Source: JAWLBY01 sp041687455 (GTDB lineage Bacteria > Pseudomonadota > Gammaproteobacteria > Xanthomonadales > Xanthomonadaceae). Taken from it: a stretch of 64,000 nucleotides of DNA. Under the pieces are notes generated by a model. The model saw nothing but the letters and a program-made list of their open reading frames with translations. It made no database searches and was not told where the DNA came from. Both the position numbers and the translations under genes were made by a program. The DNA lies in NCBI GenBank assembly GCA_041687455.1, contig JAWLBY010000001.1, positions 248,001 through 312,000 on the forward strand, in the 5' to 3' direction. How positions within the stretch are numbered: position 1 is the stretch's first letter; the number at the start of each line of letters is the position of its first letter. Shown piece after piece: positions 55,628 through 64,000 of this stretch.

Positions 55628-56446
55628 TCAGCCGCGCTCCTCGGCCTTGGCGCGCTCCCAGTAGCGGTCCTGCTGGTCGAGGTCGAGTCCGTCTAGGCTG
55701 CCGCCGTCGGACGCGGCCAACTGCTCCATCCGGCGGAATCTCCGCTCGAACTTGGCGTTGGCGGCACGCAGCGCGCTGCCCGGATCGACCCGGGCGTGGC
55801 GGGCCAGATTGGCCAGCACGAACAGCACATCGCCGATCTCGTCGTGCAGCCGGGCGCGCACCGCCGCTTCGTCCTCGTCGCCGGCCAGTGCGTCGAGTTC
55901 GACCCGGACCTCGTCGATCTCCTCGTGCAACTTGGCGATCACCGGCTCGATCGATGGCCAGTCGAAACCGACCGTGGCGGCGCGCTTCTGCAGCTTCAAC
56001 GCCCGCTGCCACTCCGGTAGGCCGCGCGGAATGCCGGCCAGCACGCTGGTGTCGTCGTGCCCGGCGCGCTCGGCCCGCTTGTGCTGTTCCCAGGCCCGGG
56101 TCTGCGCGTCGGCATCCTCGACCGTCGCATCGCCGAATACATGCGGGTGGCGGCGGGTCATCTTGTCACTGATCGCTGCGACGACATCGGCGAAGGCAAA
56201 CTGCCCGGCTTCCTCGGCCATTCGCGCATGGAACACGACCTGCAGCAGCAGGTCGCCCAGTTCGTCGCGCAGGTCGTCCATCGATCCGCGATCGATCGCG
56301 TCGGCAACCTCGTAGGCTTCCTCGATCGTGTACGGCGCGATGCTCGCGAACGTCTGTCGGACATCCCACGGGCAGCCCCGCTCGGGGTCACGCAGCCGCG
56401 CCATGATCTGGAGCAGCGTGTCGATGCCGGTCGGGGATCCGTTCAC
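55628..56446 (-). CDS. mazG: Nucleoside triphosphate pyrophosphohydrolase MazG
   Basis: A 272-residue MazG with two pyrophosphohydrolase halves. It hydrolyses NTPs and (d)NTPs, removing abnormal nucleotides. The first half has CPWDVRQTFASIAPYTIEEA and DELGDLLLQVVFHARMAEE; the second has KLHEEIDEVRVELDA and LHDEIGDVLFVLANLARH, each with the EExxE/ExxD metal-binding pattern. A GTG at 56446 is the likely start (ten bases after the cysQ stop; TGAGGCG upstream); longer frames run into cysQ. Confidence 0.93.
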   Translation of the reverse strand: MNGSPTGIDTLLQIMARLRDPERGCPWDVRQTFASIAPYTIEEAYEVADAIDRGSMDDLRDELGDLLLQVVFHARMAEEAGQFAFADVVAAISDKMTRRHPHVFGDATVEDADAQTRAWEQHKRAERAGHDDTSVLAGIPRGLPEWQRALKLQKRAATVGFDWPSIEPVIAKLHEEIDEVRVELDALAGDEDEAAVRARLHDEIGDVLFVLANLARHARVDPGSALRAANAKFERRFRRMEQLAASDGGSLDGLDLDQQDRYWERAKAEERG

Positions 56447-56456
56447 GCCAATCGCC

Positions 56457-57248
56457 TCAGCGCGGTTCGAGCCAGTCGCGCCATGGCAGTTGCGGATCGC
56501 CGAGCGCAAGGAAGTCCGGATTGATCAGCGAGTCGCCGCGGTTGTAGCGCAGCGGCTGGCCGTCGATGCCGATCACCATGCCGCCGGCCTCCTCGAGCAC
56601 GCACTGGCCGGCCGCAGTGTCCCATTCACAGGTCGGCCCGAAGCGCGGGTAGAAGTCGACCCGACCCTCGGCGATCCGGCAGAACTTCAGCGACGATCCG
56701 AGACCGATCCGTTCGTGGTTGCCGAGCCGGCCGAGCAGTGCCTGGGTGCGTTCATCCAGATGCGAACGGCTGGCCGCCACGCGCAGTGGCGCCGCGGCCG
56801 GCTGCGTGGTCTGCAGTCGGATATCCTGGCCGTTGGCGGCGCGCAGCCAGGCGCCCTCGCCGCGTTCGGCGAACACCAGGTATTCGAGCGCCGGCGCCAG
56901 CACCACGCCGAGCACCGGGCGGCCGCCGTCGATCAGCGCGACATTGACGGTGAATTCGCCGTTGCGCTTGACGAACTCGCGGGTGCCATCGAGCGGATCG
57001 ACCAGCCAGTAGCGCGACCACTGCCGGCGCTCCGACCACGGCACCGCGGCCGACTCCTCGCTCAGCACCGGCAACGGCTCCGGCAACGCCGACAGGCCGT
57101 CGACGAGGATGTGGTGGGCGGCGCGATCGGCCTCGGTCAGCGGACTGTGGTCGGCCTTGTGGACGACGTCGATCTCGCCGGCGTAGACATCGAGGATCGC
57201 GCTGCCGGCCTGCCGGGCCAGCGCGATCACCGCCTCGAGCGCGCTCAT
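56457..57248 (-). CDS. cysQ: 3'(2'),5'-bisphosphate nucleotidase CysQ
   Basis: A 263-residue enzyme of the inositol-monophosphatase fold that removes the 3'-phosphate from PAP made in sulfate assimilation. Metal-binding motifs are LSEESAAVPW, WLVDPLDGTREF and EWDTAAGQCVLEEAGG; KFCRIAEGRVDFYPRFG is a CysQ feature. Length is like E. coli CysQ (246). It overlaps the nudE stop by four bases and precedes mazG, part of a minus-strand housecleaning cluster. Confidence 0.94.
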   Translation of the reverse strand: MSALEAVIALARQAGSAILDVYAGEIDVVHKADHSPLTEADRAAHHILVDGLSALPEPLPVLSEESAAVPWSERRQWSRYWLVDPLDGTREFVKRNGEFTVNVALIDGGRPVLGVVLAPALEYLVFAERGEGAWLRAANGQDIRLQTTQPAAAPLRVAASRSHLDERTQALLGRLGNHERIGLGSSLKFCRIAEGRVDFYPRFGPTCEWDTAAGQCVLEEAGGMVIGIDGQPLRYNRGDSLINPDFLALGDPQLPWRDWLEPR

Positions 57249-57802
57249 CCGGCCACTCCGCGACGGGCGAGATACTCGCGGACGATGAACAGCGACGCCA
57301 GCGAGCGACCTTCCGAACAGTCGTCACGCAGCATCAGGTCGTGCAGTGCATCGAGCTTCCATGGCAGCACTTCGAGTTCCTCCGGTTCGTCGCCTGGCAG
57401 CCGTTCGGGATACAGATCCTCGGCCAGCACCAGCCAGGTCTGGTGGTTCATGTAGGTCGGCGCCAGCGTCAACGGCCGCAGCACGGTCAGCCGATGCGCG
57501 CCGAATCCGGCTTCCTCCTTCATCTCGCGCAGCGCGGCCTGCTCGACCGTTTCTCCCGGGTCGATCCGGCCCTTGACCAGGCCCAGCTCGTAGCGGTGCA
57601 CGCCGCAGGCGTATTCGCGGATCAGCAGCACGGTGTCGGCGTCGTGCATCGGTGCGACGATCACCGCGCCGTGGCCGCGCGCCTTCATCCGCTCGAACTG
57701 CCGCCGCGCGCCGTTGGAGAATTCGAGCTGCAGCCGCTCGACGTGGAAGCGACCGCCGTAATCGAGTTCCTCGGTCGAATGGATGATCGGCAGCTCAGGC
57801 AT
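57245..57802 (-). CDS. nudE: ADP compounds hydrolase NudE (Nudix)
   Basis: A 185-residue Nudix hydrolase acting on ADP-ribose, NADH and related ADP compounds. The Nudix box is GRIDPGETVEQAALREMKEE followed by AGF; the upstream strand LLIREYACGVHRYELGLVK and the downstream TLAPTYMNHQTWLVLAEDLY are NudE-like. It overlaps cysQ by four bases and the upstream phosphatase gene by eight, so it is translated in a coupled series. The ATG at 57802 gives MPELPIIHS. Confidence 0.93.
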   Translation of the reverse strand: MPELPIIHSTEELDYGGRFHVERLQLEFSNGARRQFERMKARGHGAVIVAPMHDADTVLLIREYACGVHRYELGLVKGRIDPGETVEQAALREMKEEAGFGAHRLTVLRPLTLAPTYMNHQTWLVLAEDLYPERLPGDEPEELEVLPWKLDALHDLMLRDDCSEGRSLASLFIVREYLARRGVAG

Positions 57803-58595
57803 CGCGCCACCCGGCGAAGTGCCGCAGCAGGTCGGCATGCAGCGCCGCCGGCGCCGCCAGCACGCTGCGCGTGTCGAGGGTCGGCGCGCGACCGTCGAGA
57901 TCGGTGAAGGTCGCGCCGGCCTCACCGACGATCACCGCCAGCGCGGCGATGTCGAGGATGTTGACGTCGGATTCGATCACCGCGTCGATGCTGCCGCGCG
58001 CAAGCAGATGGTAGTGATAGAAATCGCCGTAACCGCGAGTGCGTTCGGCGCGCTGCAGCAGTCCCCCGAGCGCCTGCCAGCCGCGTCCGGCGGCGAGCGA
58101 CCTGACGTTGCCGGTGGAGATCGCCGCCTGCTCGACCGTGCGCGTATCGGCAGCCCGCACCCGGCGTCCGTTCAGGAACGCGCCGCCGCCGCGCCGCGCC
58201 CACATCGTCTCGCCGAACTCGCTCGCCATCGACACGCCGAGCAGCAGTTCGCCGCGGTGCATCAGCGCGATCTGGGTCGAGAACATCGGATAGCCGCGGA
58301 CGAAACTGCGGGTGCCGTCGATCGGATCGACCAGCCACAGAAAGTCGCTGTCGCCGCTGCGGCCCTGCTCCTCGCCGTGGATCGCATGATCCGGAAACGC
58401 CTGCTGCAGCACGGCGCGGATCGCCTGCTCGGACTCGACGTCGGCGCGGGTGACCGGCGTCGCGTCGGGTTTGATCTCGACCTCGACGCCGTCGCGGTAA
58501 TAGCGCGCGATGATCGCGGCCGCCGCATCGGCGGCGCGCCGCGCGACATCGACCGCGCGGTCGAGCCAGTCGCCATCGGGATTGCGCCGGCTCAT
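57795..58595 (-). CDS. Inositol-monophosphatase-family phosphatase, histidinol-phosphatase (HisN)-like
   Basis: A 266-residue phosphatase. Metal motifs are HGEEQGRSGDSDF, LWLVDPIDGTRSFVRGYPMF and ESDVNILDIAALAVIVGEAG. The sequence resembles the HisN type of histidinol phosphatase more than inositol phosphatase SuhB, mainly in the DPIDGTRSF region. Histidine synthesis genes are not nearby, so the role is not certain. It overlaps gspN by four bases and nudE by eight. Confidence 0.85.
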   Translation of the reverse strand: MSRRNPDGDWLDRAVDVARRAADAAAAIIARYYRDGVEVEIKPDATPVTRADVESEQAIRAVLQQAFPDHAIHGEEQGRSGDSDFLWLVDPIDGTRSFVRGYPMFSTQIALMHRGELLLGVSMASEFGETMWARRGGGAFLNGRRVRAADTRTVEQAAISTGNVRSLAAGRGWQALGGLLQRAERTRGYGDFYHYHLLARGSIDAVIESDVNILDIAALAVIVGEAGATFTDLDGRAPTLDTRSVLAAPAALHADLLRHFAGWRDA

Positions 58596-59350
58596 TGCAG
58601 CGGCAGCATGCGGCCGCGGATCTCGAGGATCGCACTGCCGTCGGGCTGGATCTGGCCGACGTGGCGCAGCGCCTCCCGCACCTGCGGGTTGCCGTCGCGC
58701 GCTGCGAGCACCGCCTCGGCCTCGTAGCCGGCGAAGCCGAGCTTGAACTGGCCGTCCAGCGCGAGCGGACCGCCGTTGTCGAACACGGTGCCGACCAGGC
58801 TGCCGTCGGCGGCGGTCTGGAATTCGGCGATCAGGTCGCCGAGCTGGGCCGCTGCCGCGCCGTCGACGGCGGCGCCGCGCCAGGTCGCGCGGCCATCCAG
58901 CCGGCGCGGAAAGCTGTCGACCAGCTCGGCCTGGCGCAACTCGACCTCGATCGTGCCATGCAGGTTCAGCGCCGGGATGTCGAGCGCCGGTTGCAGCCGT
59001 GCCGCGCCGAAGGCGAGCTTCGCATCGCGCAGCAGGATCCGCTCGCGATCGGCACTGATCCAGCCCCCGCCCTGGAACTCGCTGCCGTCGATCGTCAGGT
59101 CGGCGTCGATCCGGCGACCGAGCAGCGAGCCCGGTGCGATCTTCCAGCCGAGCGCGCCGAGCGGCTGGCCGTGCAGCCGTACCTGCCGCGCCTGTCCATG
59201 CCAGACCGTGCCGGTCACGTCATCCAGTTGCAGCGCGCCGCGCGGCGCAAACCAGGCGACCGCGACCCGCGCCGGGAACATCGCGATCGCGATCGCCAGC
59301 ACCACCACCAGCACCACCAGCAACAACAACAGCCAACGCAGGACCTTCAT
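58592..59350 (-). CDS. gspN: Type II secretion system protein N
   Basis: A 252-residue protein of the GspN family. A Leu/Val-rich N-terminal membrane helix (MKVLRWLLLLLVVLVVVLAI) is followed by a periplasmic domain with LQLDDVTGTVWHGQARQVRL, WKIAPGSLLGRRIDADLTI and LDGQFKLGFAGYEAEAVLAA, typical GspN blocks. It is the last T2SS gene and overlaps the hisN-like gene. The 219 bases between it and gspM hold no gene. Its role in the machine is accessory and poorly understood. Confidence 0.88.
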   Translation of the reverse strand: MKVLRWLLLLLVVLVVVLAIAIAMFPARVAVAWFAPRGALQLDDVTGTVWHGQARQVRLHGQPLGALGWKIAPGSLLGRRIDADLTIDGSEFQGGGWISADRERILLRDAKLAFGAARLQPALDIPALNLHGTIEVELRQAELVDSFPRRLDGRATWRGAAVDGAAAAQLGDLIAEFQTAADGSLVGTVFDNGGPLALDGQFKLGFAGYEAEAVLAARDGNPQVREALRHVGQIQPDGSAILEIRGRMLPLQ

Positions 59351-59569
59351 CGCTTCCTCGTGATTTCGTGCATGGCGATCCGGCTCGCGGGAGCCCCGCG
59401 GTCGGGCGCCGACCGGCGAGCGCAAGCGCTCGATGGCCCCGCGTTGCCCACTTCGCGGTCGCGTCGATCATTCACGTCGACCGCAGTCATCCGGTTCGTT
59501 CTTCGCGATCGTGAGCACCTGCCGCGGTTGGAAGTACCGCCCGCAACGGCGCAAACGACCCGCAGCACA

Positions 59570-60058
59570 CTAGCGGGCCACCTGTTCGAGCGCCAGCCGG
59601 GCATCGACCAGACCCGAGCCATCGGCCCGGCTGACCGACAGCTCGGTCACCCGCACGCCTTCCCGCGCGGCCATCGATTCCAGCCACTGCATCAGCGGAT
59701 CGAAGCCGGCCTGCTGGAACTGCACCCGCACCTGGTCCGGGCCGGTCGGCTCGACCCGCAGCAACGCGCCACCGAGCCCGGCATCGCGCGCGCCGCTGTC
59801 GACCCGTGCCAGCAGGGATCGGCCGTCGGCCGGCGTCTGCGGACCGGCCTGGCCGCGACGCGCGACGACCTCGTCGGCCGCGGTCCGCATCCAGGCCAGG
59901 TTGGCCTCGGCCGCCAGTGCCCGCTGGCGCCAGTCGGCGCGGCCGGCCTGCAACGGCTCCCAGACCAGCAGGTAGCCGAGCGCCAGCACGATGGTGGCGG
60001 CTGCGAGCTGCAGCAGTCGCCGCTCGCGCTCCGCCAGTTGCCGCCACCAGCCCATCAT
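59570..60058 (-). CDS. gspM: Type II secretion system protein M
   Basis: A 162-residue inner-membrane protein. One helix near the N-terminus (LLQLAAATIVLALGYLLVW) is followed by a ferredoxin-like periplasmic domain ending PLMQWLESMAAREGVRVTEL and SVSRADGSGLVDARLALEQ, the GspM pattern. It pairs with GspL in the inner-membrane platform. The ATG overlaps the gspL stop. Starts one codon apart are possible (two adjacent Met). Confidence 0.9.
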   Translation of the reverse strand: MMGWWRQLAERERRLLQLAAATIVLALGYLLVWEPLQAGRADWRQRALAAEANLAWMRTAADEVVARRGQAGPQTPADGRSLLARVDSGARDAGLGGALLRVEPTGPDQVRVQFQQAGFDPLMQWLESMAAREGVRVTELSVSRADGSGLVDARLALEQVAR

Positions 60059-61218
60059 GACTCGCCTCCGCGCACCCGCAGTCGACCCTCGACGCCGCGA
60101 CTGCCGGGCGTCGCGGCGGTCAGCTCGACCTGCAGCGGCGGCAGCGCAGCGAGACTCTCGCGCAACCGGTCGAGCGCGGCGACGTCCGGCGCGGTGACCA
60201 CCAGGTCCAATGTCTGGCCGCGGTATTCGATCGCGTCGACCGTGTAGCGGCCGCTGCCGGCCAGCACCGGCGCGACGGTCGCCAGCAGCGGCAAGGCGCC
60301 GCCGGTCTGCCGCTGCCCGAGCCGCTGCTGCTCGACCCGCAACTGCGCGACCGGATCGACCACCCGCTGTACGCCGGGCAGCGCGTGTCGCAACAGCCCT
60401 TCCATTTCCTGTTGCCGGGCCGCGACCTGCCGTTCGAGCTGGGCCCGCTCGATCACCGCCGTCAGCAGGCCGAGCACGAGCGTCGCTGCGGCGAGGCCGG
60501 CCGCCCAGCGCCACAGGCCGGTGCTCTGCGCATGCCGCCGGGCCGGCCGGTAGTCGCCCTGCAGCAGGTTCGGTCCATCGATCGCGGCCAGCCGTCCAGC
60601 CAGCCAGCGCAGCGGTTCGCCGACCGGTTCCGGCGCGGCGTCGATGCCGTCCAGCCCGGCGACGTCGCCGTAGCCGCGCCAGCCGTTCGCCGGCGCGCCG
60701 CTCGCGGCCAGCAACTCGCGGGTCGCCGGCCAGCCGGCCCGGTCGGTGACCAGCGCGGCGCTGCGCGCCCAGCGCAGCACGATGCGTTCGCCATCGCACC
60801 ACGCGCTCGGCGGCGCAAACGGCAGCAGTTGCGATTCGGCGTAGGCGCGATCAGGCGCCAGCCCGGCGTCACGCAGCCGCGCCAGCGCGGCATCCAGTCG
60901 GGCACGGTCGATCACCGCGACCGCGACCGGGTCGCCGGCGCTGCGCTCGTCGATCGCGATCTGCTGGGTTTCGACCGCTGCGACCAGTTGTTCCTCGATC
61001 GCATACGGCAGCGCCTGGGCGAGCTGGGCCACCGAACGACCGATCCGCGGCGCATCGAGCAGCAACACGTCCTCGGCCGGCAGCAGCAGCACGATCTCGT
61101 CGGCTGCGAGGTCGGGCAGCCCGGCCTGCGGGCCCTGCAGCACGGCACCGTCGCGCGCCTGCGCCAGCCACTCGGCGGCGCCGTCGGCAAACAGGCGGAT
61201 CAACAGTCGATGCGGCAT
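60055..61218 (-). CDS. gspL: Type II secretion system protein L
   Basis: A 387-residue GspL. The cytoplasmic actin-like domain holds ALPYAIEEQLVAAVETQQIA and the later SAWCDGERIVLRWARS; a membrane helix lies at about 243-262 (WRWAAGLAAATLVLGLLTA), followed by a coiled coil and a ferredoxin-like periplasmic domain. It recruits the ATPase GspE to the membrane platform. The ATG at 61218 follows the gspK stop by 80 bases. It overlaps gspM by four bases. Confidence 0.92.
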   Translation of the reverse strand: MPHRLLIRLFADGAAEWLAQARDGAVLQGPQAGLPDLAADEIVLLLPAEDVLLLDAPRIGRSVAQLAQALPYAIEEQLVAAVETQQIAIDERSAGDPVAVAVIDRARLDAALARLRDAGLAPDRAYAESQLLPFAPPSAWCDGERIVLRWARSAALVTDRAGWPATRELLAASGAPANGWRGYGDVAGLDGIDAAPEPVGEPLRWLAGRLAAIDGPNLLQGDYRPARRHAQSTGLWRWAAGLAAATLVLGLLTAVIERAQLERQVAARQQEMEGLLRHALPGVQRVVDPVAQLRVEQQRLGQRQTGGALPLLATVAPVLAGSGRYTVDAIEYRGQTLDLVVTAPDVAALDRLRESLAALPPLQVELTAATPGSRGVEGRLRVRGGES

Positions 61219-61298
61219 GCGATTGTTCGATGCGGGGAACGGGCGATTCTAGCCGGAATGGCCAGACGGAACGCCGGCACGACACCGGGCCGGACCGG

Positions 61299-62252
61299 TC
61301 ACAGCCGACCGCGGGTACGCGCGACGACCCGGACGCCGGTCGGCTCGCGCCGCAGCAGGCTGGCGTAGGCGTACGGAATGCCATCGACGACGATGTCGGC
61401 CTCGGCGACGAAATACTCGCTGTCGACCCCGTCGAGCCGGTCGATCATCAGTTGCCGCGCGGTCGCCAGGTGTTCGCGCTCGAGCTCGTCGCGGATTGCG
61501 TCGAGCCGGCGGTACTGCGCACGGCCGTCGCGCGCGAGCCGCCGCGCGATCGTCTCGGTGATCCGGTCGTGCAGGCTCATCCACAGCGCCGGCGGGGCGA
61601 AGTTCCAGTTGATCCGGGCCTCCTTCGGCAATGCGCAGACATACGGCGCCAGCCGCGCGTAGGCCTTGGCATCGACCGCCGGCAACAGCCGCAGCTCCGA
61701 CACATGCGCGAACGGCGCGTTGGCGGCGCGCTGCGGCGGCCGGCGGGTTTGATACAGCGCATCCTCGGCGCCGCCCGGCTGCGGGTCGCCGTCTTCGTCG
61801 ATCCAGTCCAGTACCTGCGCGGCAATCGCCGGGTCGAGCTTCAGCACCGCCAGCAGCCGTTCGAAGCGTTGGTACGGTACCGAGCCGACCTCAGGCTGCA
61901 GCGCCAGCGCGTTGAGGTTGAAGCAGCCGCTGCGCTCGATCAGTCGACCGAACACCCGGCCACCGGGAATCTCCAGCGGCGGCATCGGGCCGGACCAGCT
62001 CTCGCTGGCGTCGTCGAACGCACCGGTCTCCTGCAGGTCGCGCATCAGCATGATGCCGGCCCAGGCTTCGAGGCCGCGCATCAGTTGCCAGGTCTGCTCG
62101 GCACGCAGGCTGTTGCGCGAGCGCGCGCGGGTCGCCTCGCCGGTGTCGAGCAGCGCGGCCACCAGCACCACCGCCAGCGCCACGACCAGCACCGCAGCGA
62201 TCAGCGCGACGCCGCGCTGGCGGCCGGGCGGCGACATCGGCAGCCGGCTCAC
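61299..62252 (-). CDS. gspK: Type II secretion system minor pseudopilin GspK
   Basis: A 317-residue minor pseudopilin at the tip of the pseudopilus. The prepilin-type start RQRGVALIAAVLVVALAVVL lacks the fifth-position Glu of other pseudopilins, as is normal for GspK. The large alpha domain contains GCFNLNALAL and LLAVLKLDPAIAAQVLDWID-type SAM-like repeats. The start is the GTG at 62252, overlapping the gspJ stop (GTGA); the ATG at 62237 is also possible. Confidence 0.9.
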   Translation of the reverse strand: MSRLPMSPPGRQRGVALIAAVLVVALAVVLVAALLDTGEATRARSRNSLRAEQTWQLMRGLEAWAGIMLMRDLQETGAFDDASESWSGPMPPLEIPGGRVFGRLIERSGCFNLNALALQPEVGSVPYQRFERLLAVLKLDPAIAAQVLDWIDEDGDPQPGGAEDALYQTRRPPQRAANAPFAHVSELRLLPAVDAKAYARLAPYVCALPKEARINWNFAPPALWMSLHDRITETIARRLARDGRAQYRRLDAIRDELEREHLATARQLMIDRLDGVDSEYFVAEADIVVDGIPYAYASLLRREPTGVRVVARTRGRL

Positions 62253-62863
62253 GGCGAACGCTCCGCCGTCGCACCGTCCGGCAGTTCCAGCAGTCGGCGC
62301 ACCTCGCCGAGTGCGCCGTCGAAGCGGATGACGACCTCGACCGCGCGCGGCAACGGCGGATGCTGGCCGGGCCCGCGCGGCGGCCATTCGGCAACCGGCC
62401 GGGCCGCCGCATCGAGCGCACGAAGTTCGAACCCGGCGACCGCATCGAGCAGCAGTTGCACGTCCGGCACGCTGCTGCCGGCGCGATCGAGCACATCGAA
62501 GCGCAGCCGCTGCAGTTCGTTGCCGTCGAGCTGGTAGACCACCCGCTCGATCTCGGCACGCGGCATCGCCAGCGCATTGGCACGACCGATCCGCGACAGT
62601 TCGATCCGGTCGCCGCGCAACTGCAGGGCCGGCTGCAGCGCGCTGTAGCCGTCGCGCACCGGCCGCTCGACGGCCGCGCGCAGATCGCGCTCGATCAGGC
62701 CGACCGCGAACTGCAGGCGCTGCAACTGCGTCGATTGCTGCTGCAACTGCTCGCGGGCCCGCACGACGCCGCGCAGCCCGCCGTAGGCGAGCGCCGAAGC
62801 AAGCCCGAAGATCGCCACCGCGACCAGCAGCTCGAGCAGCGTGAAGCCGGCCGTGCGCCTCAT
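62249..62863 (-). CDS. gspJ: Type II secretion system minor pseudopilin GspJ
   Basis: A 204-residue minor pseudopilin. The prepilin motif RRTAGFTLLELLVAVAIFGL has the cleavage site after Gly and Glu at the fifth mature position; RDLRAAVERPVRDGYSALQP is typical of GspJ. It overlaps gspI by four bases at its start and gspK at its stop. Confidence 0.92.
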   Translation of the reverse strand: MRRTAGFTLLELLVAVAIFGLASALAYGGLRGVVRAREQLQQQSTQLQRLQFAVGLIERDLRAAVERPVRDGYSALQPALQLRGDRIELSRIGRANALAMPRAEIERVVYQLDGNELQRLRFDVLDRAGSSVPDVQLLLDAVAGFELRALDAAARPVAEWPPRGPGQHPPLPRAVEVVIRFDGALGEVRRLLELPDGATAERSP

Positions 62864-63264
62864 CGACCGGTGAATCCGGTCAGCCGCGCGACCGGCTCGG
62901 CGCGGTCGACCCGGCGCTCTTCGGCCGGGTCGACGAAGACGTCGACATCGAGCCGCATCAGCCCCGGCTCGGACGTGCCGGCGATGTCCATCCGCCATTG
63001 CCAGCGCCGGCCGCCCAGTTCGACCCGGCCCTCGCGGCGGCCGACCGCCGGTCGCGGCTCGCGCAGCCGCAGTTCGGCAATCGCGTTGCTGGCCACCCAC
63101 TGCGCCAGGGTCGCGTCATTGAGCTGGGCCAGCGCGCGCGCCTCGAGCGAGGTGGTGCGGACCAGCGCGACCAGCGCCAGCGACAGCAGCAGCAACGCGA
63201 CCAGCACTTCGAGCAGCGTGAAGCCGCGCGACCGGTCAACCATGTTGTCTCGCGGCGTACTCAC
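62860..63264 (-). CDS. gspI: Type II secretion system minor pseudopilin GspI
   Basis: A 134-residue minor pseudopilin. The prepilin sequence SRGFTLLEVLVALLLLSLAL is followed by a short beta domain including WRMDIAGTSEPGLMRLDVDV. The first ATG at 63264 overlaps the gspH stop (ATGA), so it is the preferred start; a second ATG at 63243 also precedes the prepilin motif. Confidence 0.9.
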   Translation of the reverse strand: MSTPRDNMVDRSRGFTLLEVLVALLLLSLALVALVRTTSLEARALAQLNDATLAQWVASNAIAELRLREPRPAVGRREGRVELGGRRWQWRMDIAGTSEPGLMRLDVDVFVDPAEERRVDRAEPVARLTGFTGR

Positions 63265-63773
63265 GACGATCCGTCGTCGAGCTGCAGCTCGCCGTCGATC
63301 CGGCCGCGCAGGCGCCAGCGCTGCGGCACGTCGTCGCGAGTCAGGGTCAGTTCGAACGGCGTCAGCTCGCCGGAGGCGTAACAGACGAGCTGCGGGCGCA
63401 GCGCACCGTCGGCGTCAACCGCGCCGCCGGCCGGCAGCGGCAGGCCGTCGCGCAGCAGTTCCAGCCGCAGCCCGTCGCCGAGCGGGCGTTCGCGCAGTTC
63501 CTCGCCGGCCTGCGGTGCGAACGGTTGCCAGCCCTGCGGTGTCAGGTAACCGAAACGCAGGCCGGCATCGACCAGCGAGAAACCGATGTCGTGGCCGCCG
63601 AGCATGGCGCGCTCGCAGGCCAGTGCGATCCGCGCCTGTGCCCGCCGCGCGGCATTCTCGAGTTCACGCGAGCCGCTGCCGCCGATCGCCAGCGTCACCG
63701 CGCCGACCACTACGCCGACGATCACCAGCACGACCAGCAGTTCGATCAGGCTGAAGCCGCCGCCGCGCCGCAT
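63261..63773 (-). CDS. gspH: Type II secretion system minor pseudopilin GspH
   Basis: A 170-residue minor pseudopilin. The prepilin motif MRRGGGFSLIELLVVLVIVG is followed by the GspH/FimT domain (ALACERAMLGGHDIGFSLVD, WQPFAPQAGEELRERPLGDG). The ATG at 63773 lies 15 bases upstream-side of the gspG stop, so translation follows directly after gspG. Confidence 0.9.
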   Translation of the reverse strand: MRRGGGFSLIELLVVLVIVGVVVGAVTLAIGGSGSRELENAARRAQARIALACERAMLGGHDIGFSLVDAGLRFGYLTPQGWQPFAPQAGEELRERPLGDGLRLELLRDGLPLPAGGAVDADGALRPQLVCYASGELTPFELTLTRDDVPQRWRLRGRIDGELQLDDGSS

Positions 63774-63787
63774 CCGACCGGATCCGC

Positions 63788-64000
63788 TCAATCGCCCCAG
63801 TTGCCGATGTCGGCGTTGGCACCCTCGCCGCCCGGCTGGCCGTCGGCGCCGAGCGAATACAGGTCGAACTCGCCGCGCTGGCCCGGGTGCAGGTAGATGT
63901 AGTCGTTCTGCCACGGATCCTTCGGCAGCCGGTCGATGTAGCCGCCGGCCCGCCAGTTGCGCGCCTCCGGACTGCCGCCCGGCTTCTGCACCAGCGCCTG
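63788..64000 (-). CDS. gspG: Type II secretion system major pseudopilin GspG, C-terminal part (cut by window edge)
   Basis: The visible 70 residues contain the conserved end of GspG: LPKDPWQNDYIYLHPGQRGE followed by FDLYSLGADGQPGGEGANAD and IGNWGD, including the calcium-binding loop. The prepilin N-terminus lies beyond the window. It is the first of the gspG-H-I-J-K-L-M-N series seen here. Confidence 0.93.
   Translation of the reverse strand, partial: QALVQKPGGSPEARNWRAGGYIDRLPKDPWQNDYIYLHPGQRGEFDLYSLGADGQPGGEGANADIGNWGD

Noticed and set aside
59347..59622. Possible small gene between gspM and gspN
   Set aside because: Arg/Ser-rich translation with no start signal; overlaps the gspM end. 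The 219-base gap is left as non-coding.
1..64000. tRNA, rRNA and CRISPR search by eye
   Set aside because: No cloverleaf-like stretch, rRNA segment or regularly spaced repeat-spacer array was seen; the only short regular repeats are the IS21-like end and the 12-base units.

Overview
This 64 kb window is high-GC DNA (clearly above 65% by eye) with tightly packed genes, many ATGA/GTGA stop-start overlaps and no rRNA, tRNA or CRISPR that I can see. Gene content points to a gammaproteobacterium near the Xanthomonadales/Lysobacterales: an xps-like type II secretion (gsp) operon, a cyd operon carrying the small subunit genes cydP and cydX, rlmJ, a B12-binding radical SAM protein and a free-living sensory repertoire. 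The taxonomic call is inference from gene content only.

Layout. 1-12 kb: the start of a membrane-anchored Clp-fold protease, a methyltransferase, a very large propeller-type sensor kinase, one copy of a 0.25 kb dispersed inverted-repeat element, cyclopropane fatty acid synthase, an OsmC peroxidase-like protein, and an RND efflux pump with its lipoprotein adaptor. 12.5-25 kb: a PAS histidine kinase/NarL regulator pair, then an eight-gene chemosensory cluster (STAS, cheA, MCP, cheW, cheR, NIT-domain MCP, cheD, cheB) that has no cheY. 25-44 kb: mostly single metabolic and stress genes, including gshB, gdhA, a DEAD-box helicase, a Cu/Zn superoxide dismutase, a PQQ-type sugar dehydrogenase, a cysteine-ended 60-residue protein next to an ArsP-like permease, and a lone flagellar-rod-like protein.

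44.2-49.9 kb is the most island-like part. Two roughly 55 bp direct repeats bracket the operon cydP-cydA-cydB-cydX-ybgE (cytochrome bd quinol oxidase), two broken IS91-family transposase fragments in opposite orientation, and a lipoprotein gene of visibly lower GC. The right-hand repeat overlaps the stop codon of a wax ester synthase/DGAT gene that has an unusual basic Ala/Lys/Arg/Pro-rich tail.

51.5-64 kb: a MazF-like toxin with its antitoxin, rlmJ, the second copy of the dispersed element, a glycine-zipper envelope protein, a hydrolase, and then a long minus-strand run. This run reads gspG-H-I-J-K-L-M-N (gspG cut by the window edge) followed by an overlapping set of phosphatase/Nudix 'housecleaning' genes (inositol-phosphatase-like hisN, nudE, cysQ, mazG) and a DUF962 membrane protein.

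No obviously new defence or biosynthetic system is present. The best leads are the STAS-for-CheY chemosensory cluster, the repeat-bracketed cytochrome bd segment, the cysteine-rich small proteins and the dispersed inverted-repeat element.
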